Below are positions 49,871 through 60,104 of a stretch of DNA of 64,000 nucleotides, piece by piece (the stretch's first letter is position 1; each line of letters starts with the position of its first letter). This stretch comes from Craspedostauros australis (Eukaryota; Bacillariophyta; Bacillariophyceae; Mastogloiales; Achnanthaceae). Both the position numbers and the translations under genes were made by a program. Location of the stretch: NCBI GenBank assembly GCA_026770025.1, contig JAMXDE010000050.1:310001-374000 (forward strand). Reading direction: 5' to 3'. Under the pieces are notes generated by a model. That model was not told the origin of the DNA, ran no database searches, and was given only the letters and a program-made list of their open reading frames with translations.

Positions 49871-51085
49871 ATGATCGGCGAAAGGGAAATGAGATACAGC
49901 ATGAAGTTGAGTTCAGCAATGCTGTTGTATTTGTGGGCAGCAGTGTGTCTGCAGTGCGTTCATGTATCATCGGCATTCATTCGCGATGATGTTCTGCGAG
50001 GACATCGGCAGGTTCCTTGCCCGCTTTCTCTTCGGAATGTGTTGAGAGCATCAGCTCCCGAGGAACAAGCATCAGCAAAGACAAGTGCTGTCGTAACTGA
50101 CGATGGAAGCGCCGATGAAGTAACGGAAACGCCACCGCCATTCGATGTGCGCGAGAAATACACTGGAGAGCGCAGGGACTTGGATTGGAAGTTGATGAAT
50201 CCGCCAGTTCCGCTCCGCTCCGAGATCGCGCTGCTCAAATCCGGTGTCTTGATTCAGCGTGGTGAATACTGCGCAATGCGCGGAAACCGCCTCGCGCAGC
50301 TCCAAAAGGAATGCGAGAAATTGGGCATGACCGTGAACCAGGCCTTCATCATACGCAAGCAGATCTTGGTGACCAACGTCGTGCAAAGCGCCTTCAAGTA
50401 CACGAAGCACCTTGAATACATGGAGGAGCAATTCTCGACGGCTGCGCAGGACATCGCGCAGCTCAGCAAGGAGATGGAGCTGCCTCCCGTCGGCATCATT
50501 CGCAGCATCTTGCGACGCCGCGTCGATGAGGCGCATCCCAAATGGCGCACGCGCGATCTCAAGAGGTTGGTCAAGCAGATCATCGCGAACGACGACGAAG
50601 ACCTCAACGACGAGGCCTTCCTGTCGTCTCATGAATGGGAGCAGCTCCAACTCGCCAAGGCCAACGACATCGTTGCCTTTCAGAAGGATGCCAGCGAGAT
50701 CTTTTCCGATGCCTGGGAGCAGGATCTCTACGACTACCTCGACAAGCACAACATCCGATACATGTCCGAAAACGACTTGCGCGATGCCGGCTGCGAACGC
50801 ACGCCGGATTGTTTGTTCTTGGACGACGTTTACATCAATGGTCGCCCAGTGCGGTGGATCGATTCCAAGAGCTTTTACGCCTCGGGCTTGAAGCAGGCCG
50901 GCCATACCATCCGCAAGACGGAACAGCAAGTGGAACGATACGAGAGGGTCTTCGATGGAGGACGTGGCGCGTTGATCTACAAACATGGCTTCTCCCGCAA
51001 TTTCGCACGGAAGAATCCGCACGTTCTGTTCTTGGATGCAGGGCCGCTCGACATAACGAACGTAAAAAGCGAGTGGGATCGGTGA
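49871..51085 (+). CDS. CDIN1: CDIN1-like PD-(D/E)xK nuclease with a plastid-type leader
   Basis: An intronless frame of 404 residues. The C-terminal half matches CDIN1 (C15orf41), the partner of codanin-1, by the 'RTPDCLFLDD' box (T311-P312-D313) followed by 'INGRPVRWIDSKSFYASGL' with D331-S332-K333, the D...(D/E)xK pattern of restriction-like and Holliday-junction nucleases. The middle part is helical with helix-turn-helix-like 'MELPPVGIIRSILRRRVDEA'. Unlike animal CDIN1, it starts with a signal peptide ('MKLSSAMLLYLWAAVCLQCV') ending at 'VSSAFIRDD', with Phe at the predicted +1 site, the heterokont plastid-import motif, and a 60-residue linker follows. Met codons at 49889 and 49901 are also possible starts, and 49901 gives the cleanest signal peptide. 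A plastid role is inference from that leader. Confidence 0.8.
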   Translation: MIGEREMRYSMKLSSAMLLYLWAAVCLQCVHVSSAFIRDDVLRGHRQVPCPLSLRNVLRASAPEEQASAKTSAVVTDDGSADEVTETPPPFDVREKYTGERRDLDWKLMNPPVPLRSEIALLKSGVLIQRGEYCAMRGNRLAQLQKECEKLGMTVNQAFIIRKQILVTNVVQSAFKYTKHLEYMEEQFSTAAQDIAQLSKEMELPPVGIIRSILRRRVDEAHPKWRTRDLKRLVKQIIANDDEDLNDEAFLSSHEWEQLQLAKANDIVAFQKDASEIFSDAWEQDLYDYLDKHNIRYMSENDLRDAGCERTPDCLFLDDVYINGRPVRWIDSKSFYASGLKQAGHTIRKTEQQVERYERVFDGGRGALIYKHGFSRNFARKNPHVLFLDAGPLDITNVKSEWDR

Positions 51086-51594
51086 GAGGCGCACGACTGT
51101 GGCACTCTCACAAAGAATTCACTGCCCAGGGTGTACTGTAGTATACTGGAAGAATACTGATCTAGAGAGTATAGAGCGCTGATGGCAGGCTTGTTGCGAA
51201 TTCATGGATTGTACTAGTACAGTTGAGTGGGACGATACTGTCCTGCAGCTTATGCGCAATACTGTTCGTCTGTTGATAGCATGCGGCAGATGGAATACGC
51301 GCTTGGCATCGTTCCTTCTCTTCGCTTGAGGTTTGTCGCTGTTTTGTGTAGGTAAATGTGCAGCTGATGGCATGCTCGATCAACCCTTTGACGTGCGCTC
51401 TTCCAACATATGCACGGTGTGGGTGGTACGAGAGCATCTCTGAGCATACGTACGAATTCCAGAGATCATGTTGCGATGCAATCGCTTTGCATGCACCCGT
51501 GCATGGATTGAGGCATGCAGAATCAAAGCACCTGCAAGCGCACAGCTGTGAAATGCATGCCATACCATATGTGGGAGTACGAGCAGTACTGCTC
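51086..51594. other. Convergent intergenic region
   Basis: 3'UTRs of the CDIN1-like and PAM68 genes. No gene was recognised. Confidence 0.5.
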
Positions 51595-52812
51595 CTAATC
51601 AAGTTCATCCCCCATCTTTTCGACGAAAGACGCGCTCTTCTTTGCCTTGGCTTCCTCCTTCTTGTCAAGATTGTCAAAGGCGGCATCGGGCACACTGATC
51701 ATCTGATCGCGTAACCTGGCATTTTCGCGCGATCGGGACAGACCGTCCTTGATGCTGTCCACGTTCTTTTGGAATTCGTCGCCTCCCAGGAAGGATCCCT
51801 CTCTATCCTCATCCCACGACGCGCTCATGACGGAGTACGTGATGCCCTGGATTGAAAGTACGAAATGGGTGTTTACAGCGGCGAGCGACATTAACGAGCC
51901 GCATTAGAGGAGGATAGTGCATGGAACATTGGTTGAATGGGTTTGGAAAAGAGATGAGTGAGTTGGTGGATCCTTCAGCCCAGGCGACGCGACGAGCCTT
52001 GTCGGCGACCACAAGATTGTCGAATGCGATTAGTCTCGCAAGTTGCTCGTACAGTACACACGCGGAGTAGAGAATCAATGAATGAATCAGCCAAATCATT
52101 GATCCAAGCATCCATCCATCCATCCATCTGACAACAAGGAAGAGACATAAGAAACAAGCAGGCAATGGCCAAACGAAAAAACGATGACACTCACCAACAA
52201 TCCGACCACAAGAATGACGATGGTCGACGCCGCCACCAACGCCGGTTCGAACTCCAAATCGCGGTACGTCGCCATGTACCAGAACCCAACAAAGACAGCC
52301 ATGCCACCGAACAGCGGCACACCGACGAATGGCAGCATACGCTTGCCCATGCGCTGTGCGACGCGTTCAGGAATCGCCGCGGCTTGCGGAGAATCGCGCA
52401 GCATCTGATCGACGTCCTTGACCTCCTTCATGCGTCGCAGCTCCGCGTCCTGCTGCTCCTGCTTGTCACGGCGCATCTGGTCCAGCGCTCTCTTGCCCAT
52501 GGACAGATCCTTCTCATCGTCGGCGGCCGAACCGACGTAAGGGTTGGTGATGACCGTGTCGCCGTCGCGGATCATCTCCACTGAGTTCTTGTTGGACGGG
52601 GGAACTGTTTGCTTGGACTTTCCCAGAGGCGAGACCTTCTTGTTGCCGCCAGCGCTGCCGTCATCTCCGAAGCCTTTGGCCCACACCGGTGCGACCGAAC
52701 GCGTCTGGATCTGTCGCGGCGCAATGAACGCATTCACAGAGGCTGTGGCCACAGCAGCGACGGCCACGGAAGCCAGCAGCAGAGACGAAGGTGAAATCGT
52801 GAACCTCGGCAT
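51595..52812 (-). CDS. PAM68: PAM68-type thylakoid assembly factor
   Basis: Two exons, 52812-52195 and 51846-51595 (GTGAGT donor, CCAG acceptor, phase 0), give 289 residues. The leader (MPRFTISPSSLLLASVAVAA) ends at 'TASVNAFIAPRQ' with Phe at +1, a typical heterokont bipartite plastid signal. The conserved core starts at about 153: 'RMGKRMLPFVGVPLFGG', a first membrane span at 160-182, a second at about 191-215 rebuilt across the intron, then 'SASWDEDREGSFLGGDEF', the PAM68 signature (compare plant 'STSWDENRVGSLVGWNEF'). PAM68 helps early photosystem II assembly in the thylakoid. The acidic, Lys-rich C-terminal tail is longer than in plants. Confidence 0.9.
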
Positions 52813-53971
52813 CGTTGATCAGGAGGGTGGCTTGTCTTGGAGTGTGATTGTGATTGCGATTGTGATTGTGCTGAAGGTGGTCCTCGTATTCGTTTGTACT
52901 CCAGAGTGTGGTCCAGGCACAGATGTGGATCGTGTGGATTGTGTCTGTTGCGCGAGGTGTGAAGTGGTGCCTGCGAGTACGTATTAGCAACCGCATGGAG
53001 GTGTGAGTATCCGCATCCTCGTTGACACCATCTTCGTCTTGTCCCACATGTTGTTGGTGATTGTTCCCCAACAAAGTTCAACATCCTCGTTTCCACGTGT
53101 GTCTGTGCGTGACCCAATGTGTTTATGGGACTCGTATTGTATCGTATGTTCGAGTGAGTCAACCATCACGTAACTCGTACCGTGTGAATAGACCTCACTG
53201 TGTGCTCTTGAAAGCAATGAGTGGCACTCGCCTTGCAATGGAAGCATGCATTTTACGTACATAGGTCGTAGAGTAGTCATTGCTGTAAGTCTCACCATTG
53301 CCAATGCTATCGCTGTCGCTATTGCTAGCCATGGATGTGGATATTGGTAGATGTATCGTCAATGCTGCCATCGTCGATCTCGCGGATCCATCTACGCCCC
53401 CCACCTCTCCTCTACATGTAATTGCTGGTAAGCTCTAGTGTCATCTCCTTCCTCCAGTGCAACTAGCCTAATTCGGTGTTGCGCCCACGTAGCAAAACAA
53501 GACGCAAAACAACGAGGAGATCAAACACGCTGATCGAACAACATAGCGCTCAAGAGGCACATCCCGACAAGAAGTTCGGCCACACTTCGGGTTTTGTGGA
53601 GAGCGCAGGATGATTGAAGCGGGACATGGATACCGCGCGGACAACCGTATCCAAACTCCTCCCTGTGGCGACAAATCTTCGCGTTGGAACGCAAAAACCC
53701 GAGATGGCCGCGAGACAGAGCATGACAGAATGAGGCGGTGTAGCACGGTACAAGTACTTACGATTGTATCGTGGTAGATGCAAGAGATCATCGTCAACAG
53801 CAAGGCCAAAGTCCAAAGTGCGAATGCCAACATTCGGGCATACTTCCTTTTATGCTCACAGTGTTGATAGGGAGAGCATCGGCAAGCCCAGAAACTAGAG
53901 GTACTGAATTTACTCGTACTTACATCAACACATCAACACACCAACCAAACCAAACCAAACCCAGAACCACC
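52813..53971. other. Divergent intergenic region; right half duplicated upstream of the next paralogue
   Basis: It contains a (TGTGAT)n stretch at 52843-52870, ACTCGTA heptamers at 53130, 53173 and 53912, and from about 53535 a segment repeated at 55700. No gene was recognised. A minus-strand frame at 53468-53833 is conserved only because the DNA is duplicated. Confidence 0.5.
52843..52870. repeat. (TGTGAT)n repeat
   Basis: Imperfect hexanucleotide repeat just upstream of the PAM68 start (minus strand). Confidence 0.75.
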
Positions 53972-54610
53972 ATGCTCTCCTCAAGCCTCATGACCAAGAT
54001 GACAGGAACTATGATGGCAGTGACAATGGCGATGGCAGGCATGCCTCGTGCGATGGGATTCACCAACCCCCAACCGTTGGTATCACGGCCATTGCAGCCA
54101 TTCAGGTCTGGCTGCATCCTTTCGGTGTCGTCCTCACCATTCCTTGCGCAACTGCGTCACGGTCAGTGCCAACATCATCACGATGGTCTCCACCAACGTT
54201 GGTACCCCAGCGTTCACATGACCGTACTCTCCAGTGAGGCCGACGATTCTAGTGGTAGCACGCCGCTCAGTGTGAGCAGATACGATTCTGTCTTCAAGAA
54301 CAACGACTTCTGGACCATCAAGGATGATGACGAACGCATCATGAAGATGCTGAAAACCTTGCCGAAGCCTGACGAAAGCGTCATAATGCAGAGCATGAAA
54401 ATAACTGACAAGGCGGAACTAACAGACGAGAAGATGAACACATGGGAGGTTGAGTGGCTGAACAGAATGATGAGATTCCGAAAGAAGATCATCGATATGG
54501 TTGAAAACGATGGCGTGTCGGCGAGCGACGTACAAATCATCGGTTGGGCCTTCGCCAGCTCTGAAGAAGACAACCTCCTGGCCCAATGGCTCTACAATGC
54601 CGACAATAAT
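53535..54610 (+). repeat. Duplicated segment, copy 1 (5' flank plus header gene)
   Basis: Aligning by eye with 55700-56850 shows the same order of blocks: GAGGCACAT, GATGATTGA, CCGTATCC, CGCGAGACAGAGCA and then the whole leader/header coding region. The 5' flank is diverged and the coding part is closer, so the duplication is not recent but selection may have kept the header. Confidence 0.75.
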
Positions 54611-54628
54611 CAGGACAGCGCAACATAG
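53972..54628 (+). CDS. Header-only paralogue of the P-loop NTPase gene
   Basis: The 218-residue product matches the first 220 residues of the gene at 56231-59599. Shared parts are the hydrophobic Met-rich leader (MLSSSLMTKMTGTMMAVTMA) ending at 'PRAMGFTNPQPL', the linker 'LAQLRHGQCQHHHD', and the header 'SVFKNNDFWTI' to 'WEVEWLNRMMRF' and 'LLAQWLYNA'. The leader resembles a signal peptide with Phe near the cleavage site, so secretion or plastid import is possible. It ends where the larger paralogue continues into its NTPase. It could be a real short protein or a shortened copy. No known family was recognised. The upstream DNA is also duplicated. Confidence 0.7.
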   Translation: MLSSSLMTKMTGTMMAVTMAMAGMPRAMGFTNPQPLVSRPLQPFRSGCILSVSSSPFLAQLRHGQCQHHHDGLHQRWYPSVHMTVLSSEADDSSGSTPLSVSRYDSVFKNNDFWTIKDDDERIMKMLKTLPKPDESVIMQSMKITDKAELTDEKMNTWEVEWLNRMMRFRKKIIDMVENDGVSASDVQIIGWAFASSEEDNLLAQWLYNADNNQDSAT

Positions 54629-56230
54629 GATCCCATTCGGGGTACGATAGCACGTTCCTGCCGATTTTTAATCGAACAACAGTACTCTACTTTCTTAGCA
54701 AACGTTATCACGTGTTGTCTATTTGGCTGAAATAGTTTTAGCTAGTGCCTCAAAGAGCCAGCTGTAGCCAACGCCATTGGCGATTTTTGGATCACAGAAA
54801 CTGCTCTGTAGAATGTAGTACACTTCTTACGTAAGTCCCGAACAAAAACAGACCAAAAACAGCATCATTCATAGTCAAACTCTCCGGACTTAGCTCGTAT
54901 GGGCCATCCTGTACTAGTCTTGCCATTGTAGCATAATATAGTGTTTATATATACAATGCTTAAGCTGGGTGGCTGTTGCTCTCTTGCTCGGTGAGCACTG
55001 ATGCCATCCATCAAGCACCCCCATCATTCACGGACGTTCTTGGCTTATGGTTGGCATGTTTTCTTATTCGAGTTGTTCCAAAGAGGGGTTCCAATCAGTT
55101 CTGACGTCACGATGACGCAATCATTGGAACCAGAAATCTCCAAACTTGCCACCGACATTGGGGATCCGAGTGATCAATTATCATTCCGACTGGCATGGGA
55201 GCACTAAACGCAAGCATACCACCATACCACCATACCATCGCACTCGAATATAATAGACCACATGGTTGTGACCGCCTCGGCAAGGGGATTCTGAAATGAT
55301 ACCTATTGTCCAGAATGAGCCAAAGACCGCTAAGTCCAGGTACTTCAAAGATGGAGAGTCGAAATCCTCGAAAAAAGAGGCAAGATCCTACCAGACCCCT
55401 GTAGAATCCTACGTGTAGCCAACTGTAGCTAACAAGGTCCCACAACAACCCGTTCTGTCCGTCGTCCGAAAGCAAAAACATACCAATGGGGTCAACAAAC
55501 AGATAAAGATCGAAAAGATGGTAGTAACAACAAGATAATGTTATTGCTTCCCTGGATAGCCCTGAGTCTTAAGTTTACGTAGATGTGAAGAGATGTTGGA
55601 TGGAGTGCCTATAACTTTAAGTCTGAGACCGGGGAAAATGGATCCAAGATCTGTAACCAATTGCAACCAAGTTTGGGGGTCTGTTTGTATGAGGCAATAG
55701 CGTGAGAGAGGCACATTCCCCCGCCCTGAAGTTTGCGGCGAGCACAGAGGATGATTGATGCGAAACACGCGTACTGAAGACCGTATCCGAACTCCAAACG
55801 ACGTTGCAACAGATCTTTGCGTTGGGGCGCAAAAAAAAACGGAGGATGGTCGCGAGACAGAGCACAACAGAAAGAGAGGGTGCAGCACGCCACAGACATC
55901 CCACACAGAACAGCAGAGCAGCTCCGATCGAATGGCCTTGCAACACTGACACAGCCACAAAAAAACGAATCATCGATCTGCTGTGCCAAATCATACGACC
56001 ACACAAAACACCGAAAACGACACCGCCGCCATCAACTCCACTCCATACAGTAACCTGAGCTTCCGCACTATCTCTGCCCTACTCAAGCTTCAGCCCACGG
56101 AAGAAGCAATCCAGCGACTACAGATCAGATCAGACCAGCACCTCAGATTCACTGCAACGCTCAAGTTCACATCAACATCAACACCAACGTCAACGTCAAC
56201 GTCAACGTAGAAACCAAACCAAGAACCACC
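54629..56230. other. Spacer between the two paralogues, including the duplicated 5' flank
   Basis: From 54640 to about 55690 I see no gene, only short frames. From about 55700 the sequence repeats the 5' flank of the first paralogue. A CAACGT hexanucleotide repeat lies at 56169-56208 directly before the start codon. Confidence 0.55.
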
Positions 56231-56850
56231 ATGCTCTCCTCAAGCCTCATGACCAAGATGACAAGAACTATGGTGGCAGTGACAATGGCGATGGCAACCA
56301 TGCCTCGTGCGATGGGATTCACCAACCCCCAACCGTTGTTGCCACGACCATTGCGGCCATTCAGGTCTGGATCCATCCCTTCGGTGTCGTCCTCACCATT
56401 CCTTGCGCAACTGCGTCACGGTCAGTGCCAACATCATCACGATTTCCTTCACCAACGTTGGTACCCCAGCTTTCACATGGCCGTACTCTCCAGTGAGGCC
56501 GACGATGCTAGTGGTAACACGCCGCTCGTTGTGAACAGATACGATTCTGTCTTCAAGAACAACGACTTCTGGACCATCGAGGATGATGCCGCGCGCATCA
56601 TGAAGATGCTGAAGACCTTGCCGAAGCCTGACGCAAGAGTAATCAGGGACGCAATCACCAAAATGAATGCAGATGGTTCAGACGAAGCCAAGATGAGCGC
56701 ATGGGAGGTTGATTGGCTGAACAGAATGGTGACATTCGGAAAGGGGGTCATCGATCTGGTTGAAAACAAGCGCTGGTGGGGGAAGGTGGCACAAATGGCC
56801 GGTTGGAGCCGTGAAGGAGGCCACGCCCTGGCCCAATGGCTCTACAACGC
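55700..56850 (+). repeat. Duplicated segment, copy 2
   Basis: Counterpart of 53535-54610. Similarity fades near the codon where the short paralogue ends. Confidence 0.75.
56169..56208. repeat. (CAACGT/CAACAT)n repeat in a 5' leader
   Basis: Six or so hexanucleotide units ending about 20 bases before the ATG at 56231. Confidence 0.8.
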
Positions 56851-59599
56851 TAGGAACAGGGACAACGCATCATACGCATGGAAGTCAATCGAGGGTCTTG
56901 GTGGAATCGATGACCCAAGCATTCCCCTCCTCGAATCGGTGCGGAAGATCCTGAGCATTCTTCACGACGCTCGAAACGTCCTAACAACGCATTCTCTTTG
57001 CCGCATTGACTGTGCCGATGACAGAGCAGCATACTACATCGGCAAATGCGGGTTTCGGCACATGAGCGATGCCTCTGGAACCCCCCAAGCAGTTCATACC
57101 GTCAAATGTGACGAAGCGCCAGATTCCAGCGTTGTCCGTGTCTTCTTCTCCGGCAGCGGTACAGGCAAGACAGTCGAGCTGGCGACAAGCGCAGAATCAC
57201 GAAATGCTGTCATCACTCTGATGCATGAAGCAGATGGTGACGTAGCGACGACGGAACCAAACGAAAATCGAACGAATCAGTGCCGAGCCTATTTGAAGCG
57301 ATGGGTGGATACTGACTTCGCATACGACGGTGAGGTGCTATCAACGATAGTAAACACGGTGCAGCAGCGGCTGAGTACACTCGAGAAGATGGAAGCCACG
57401 AGTAACGCGGCTGGCGACGCGGCTGGCGACGATGAACACCCGAATGTGAACGACAACAGGATTCGGATAGTGCTTGCCATCGATGAAGCATCGACGTGTC
57501 CCAATCTTGCGAGAGAGATCATCAGAAAGTATGATGACCTTGGAAGAGACCTTGGTCACTACATCATGAACAATGGCCCTGGAGGCGTGAAGGAAGGAGA
57601 CAGCACGGGTCATGGTGGACTCCCAGCAACCGAAACCCCGTCAGCCATCGAGGTGGTCTTCTCCATCGCAGGCACAGGGATGTACAGAGGGATTGTCGGT
57701 TCTCCAAGCAAAAACTTCGTCTGTCTTGAACCCAGCGCCAAAAAGGATCCCAAACAAACGTACGAAGCCCTTTGTATGGAATACGACGGACAAAGCGGAA
57801 AAAGGTGCAAGCTCCCCACCTACGAGAAGATGATGGAGACGCCATTCATGAGCATCATCGTATCACACAATGCAAGGATGACATCCATCTTGATCAACCT
57901 GCTGGCAGAGACGGTGTTGAGCTTCGGCGACCCGTATCATGATCTGAGGCTGATCTCGTTGGTGTTCAACAAGTTTATACGATGCAACGGCTTTTCCGCC
58001 CTTCGGACTGATGGGTGGACGGCAGAAGGAGCCAGCGAAGGAGCCAGCAAACAAGCTCTGGCAGTGGCACGAATCCTGGCTATTGCTCTGTATCAAGAGG
58101 AACTCGAAGTGCCCATGGACATCGAAACAGCAATGGAACGCGCGATGAGACTCGACTATGGAATCGAGTTTGAGAGGTTCGGAACGAACGACATCAACAT
58201 CATGTACCATCTCGTCACGAGGTATGGACTGGTGGTACCAGCGCCTTTCGAGATATTCGACCACGTTGTGTTGGATGAGGATGGGAACGCTAAGGTGGAT
58301 CCAACATTCACGCAGCCGAAGAGCCTGAAGAAGCCATACTTGGTGGATCCAGCAATTCAACTGATGTGTGTGTGGCTGTTGGAGACTGGAAAGCGGGTGA
58401 AGGGCAAGTATGGCTTTCTTGGAGAGACTCTTCTTCCCTTCGAGGCGTTGTCGACGCAGATCGTCGGTTCTGCCATCACTGCAGCCACGACGGTCGCACA
58501 AGAGAAACGGAAACGCATCCAATCCATTCTGAAGGATACCCTCAACATGCAGCCCAAATCGTCCAGCGGCAAGACAGACCCTGACAACAAGACAGACCAC
58601 GTGCAAGAGGCATGGGATGCTCTGGAAGATGTGACTCCTGTCTCCGTTTGGTCTGACTTTGTGTTGAATGGAATGTACCATCAGCAGTCTGAAATGAGCC
58701 TCAACGAACCAGACCTACCAATAAAGCCCGAGAACGTTGAAGAGATGACCAAAGCTCAGTTCGAGGAGTGGCTGAAAGAGGAAATTGAAGAACGTATCAG
58801 TGCGCAGAAGGATCGCATGCGGCTGAACCGTTGGGACGGGTTGGAAACAAAGCAAGTCGATCAAAACTTTGGCAGCAATCCTCGTGAACTGGCCTCGAGT
58901 TATAGCGCAGCCGACGGCTTCGATGCTTCACGGTACGAGACCCTGGTGCCAACGATTGACATGGACAAGAAGCTGATACAAGGCCTTCTCAAGATGAGGG
59001 AGGCATGCGCTAATCTTGAGGACGACATCCCCCATTCAGACACAGGCTCATTCAATCCAACCAAACAGAATTTCTGTCCATCACTCACAACTGCGGCGGA
59101 GGGATCGACCAACCTCGCGGATGGATACGTTTCCACTGCTGGCGTGAAGAAGATCACAGACAGCGCAGGCAATTTCTTGAGATGGGAAGCGGGACTCTTC
59201 ACGGTCTGCGTCCAAGGCAGAGACATGTTTGATTCTCGTCCAATTGACTACAAGACAATCCGCCACAGCAGAGACAGGATTTACCACGACCTCCTTGACA
59301 TCATGTTTGGCTCGAATCGGTTGTACTGCGTTGCAGGAATGGAAGACAGCCTTGCCATGAATACAGCGCCACCCGAAGACGATGAGGAAGACGACGATAA
59401 CAATGGCAACGACAACGGAACATCCCTTTACGCAGGCTTTCCAACCGATGCGAGTCCACTGCTGAGTGAATCGTTGAACAAGCTCGACAATCTTCGCAGG
59501 CGCAGTCGGAAGATCAACGAGTACGGGTATCGCATCATAATGAAGGATGTAGAAATGGAGAAGGAGCTGGATGCTTTGGAGGCTGAGGATGGCGAATAG
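56231..59599 (+). CDS. Large P-loop NTPase with signal-like leader and header module
   Basis: An intronless frame of 1122 residues. Residues 1-35 are the Met-rich leader ending 'PRAMGFTNPQPL', and about 90-220 are the header shared with the paralogue at 53972. A P-loop NTPase follows: Walker A 'FFSGSGTGKTVELA' with GSGTGKT at about 308-314 and Walker B 'IRIVLAIDEAS' near 412-422, then a sensor-like 'IEVVFSIAGTGMYRGIV' near 475. Residues 600-800 are helical, and the C-terminal 300 are mixed, with an acidic Asp/Asn tail. The architecture (variable leader and header, then NTPase, then a divergent C-terminal part) recalls the Crinkler-RHS type of modular proteins found in oomycetes and other protists. 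That link is inference from layout and motifs, not from a database match. Host function is unknown. Confidence 0.8.
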   Translation: MLSSSLMTKMTRTMVAVTMAMATMPRAMGFTNPQPLLPRPLRPFRSGSIPSVSSSPFLAQLRHGQCQHHHDFLHQRWYPSFHMAVLSSEADDASGNTPLVVNRYDSVFKNNDFWTIEDDAARIMKMLKTLPKPDARVIRDAITKMNADGSDEAKMSAWEVDWLNRMVTFGKGVIDLVENKRWWGKVAQMAGWSREGGHALAQWLYNARNRDNASYAWKSIEGLGGIDDPSIPLLESVRKILSILHDARNVLTTHSLCRIDCADDRAAYYIGKCGFRHMSDASGTPQAVHTVKCDEAPDSSVVRVFFSGSGTGKTVELATSAESRNAVITLMHEADGDVATTEPNENRTNQCRAYLKRWVDTDFAYDGEVLSTIVNTVQQRLSTLEKMEATSNAAGDAAGDDEHPNVNDNRIRIVLAIDEASTCPNLAREIIRKYDDLGRDLGHYIMNNGPGGVKEGDSTGHGGLPATETPSAIEVVFSIAGTGMYRGIVGSPSKNFVCLEPSAKKDPKQTYEALCMEYDGQSGKRCKLPTYEKMMETPFMSIIVSHNARMTSILINLLAETVLSFGDPYHDLRLISLVFNKFIRCNGFSALRTDGWTAEGASEGASKQALAVARILAIALYQEELEVPMDIETAMERAMRLDYGIEFERFGTNDINIMYHLVTRYGLVVPAPFEIFDHVVLDEDGNAKVDPTFTQPKSLKKPYLVDPAIQLMCVWLLETGKRVKGKYGFLGETLLPFEALSTQIVGSAITAATTVAQEKRKRIQSILKDTLNMQPKSSSGKTDPDNKTDHVQEAWDALEDVTPVSVWSDFVLNGMYHQQSEMSLNEPDLPIKPENVEEMTKAQFEEWLKEEIEERISAQKDRMRLNRWDGLETKQVDQNFGSNPRELASSYSAADGFDASRYETLVPTIDMDKKLIQGLLKMREACANLEDDIPHSDTGSFNPTKQNFCPSLTTAAEGSTNLADGYVSTAGVKKITDSAGNFLRWEAGLFTVCVQGRDMFDSRPIDYKTIRHSRDRIYHDLLDIMFGSNRLYCVAGMEDSLAMNTAPPEDDEEDDDNNGNDNGTSLYAGFPTDASPLLSESLNKLDNLRRRSRKINEYGYRIIMKDVEMEKELDALEAEDGE

Positions 59600-60104
59600 T
59601 TGCAGGATTTAGTGGGCAACCTTGAGGCACTAAGCGGAGGGGGCGGGGAGTCGGAGCAAAAGGAAACACTTGGGAGATGGATCAGTCCGAGGACGAAGGG
59701 ACAACAGCAGAAGATGACGAGTAGGATGATGCAGAACCAGATGGGAGTGCGCAAAGGCGTGATGATCGATCATACATACATTCTAGTATACAAATACATA
59801 CAGGCAAACCTCCTTATCATATGTTGCAATGCCTGCTTCACCGAGTTGTGATCGCAGAGGCAGAGTATGACCATGGAAAGCTGTGATTCGTCTGCTCCAT
59901 TCCACGGACAAGGTCCTCTTTGGTACCATACCCGTGCATACTTAGATCTTCGAAGTTATTTTTATTTACTGTACTATGCACTCTATTAGCGGTAAACTTT
60001 TACATGACACATGTCATACACTTATGCTCTGCTCGTACGTACACGCACTATAGATGATCGTACGTATAATACATCTCGACCCTATGGATGCACAACACAG
60101 TGTT
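59600..60104. other. Convergent intergenic region
   Basis: 3'UTRs of the NTPase and DUF547 genes. AT-rich near 59950. No gene was recognised. Confidence 0.5.

Noticed and set aside
53468-55960. Similar minus-strand frames at 53468-53833 and 55541-55960
   Set aside because: Their similarity comes from the duplicated DNA; the shared protein stretch is short and interrupted, so coding is not supported.
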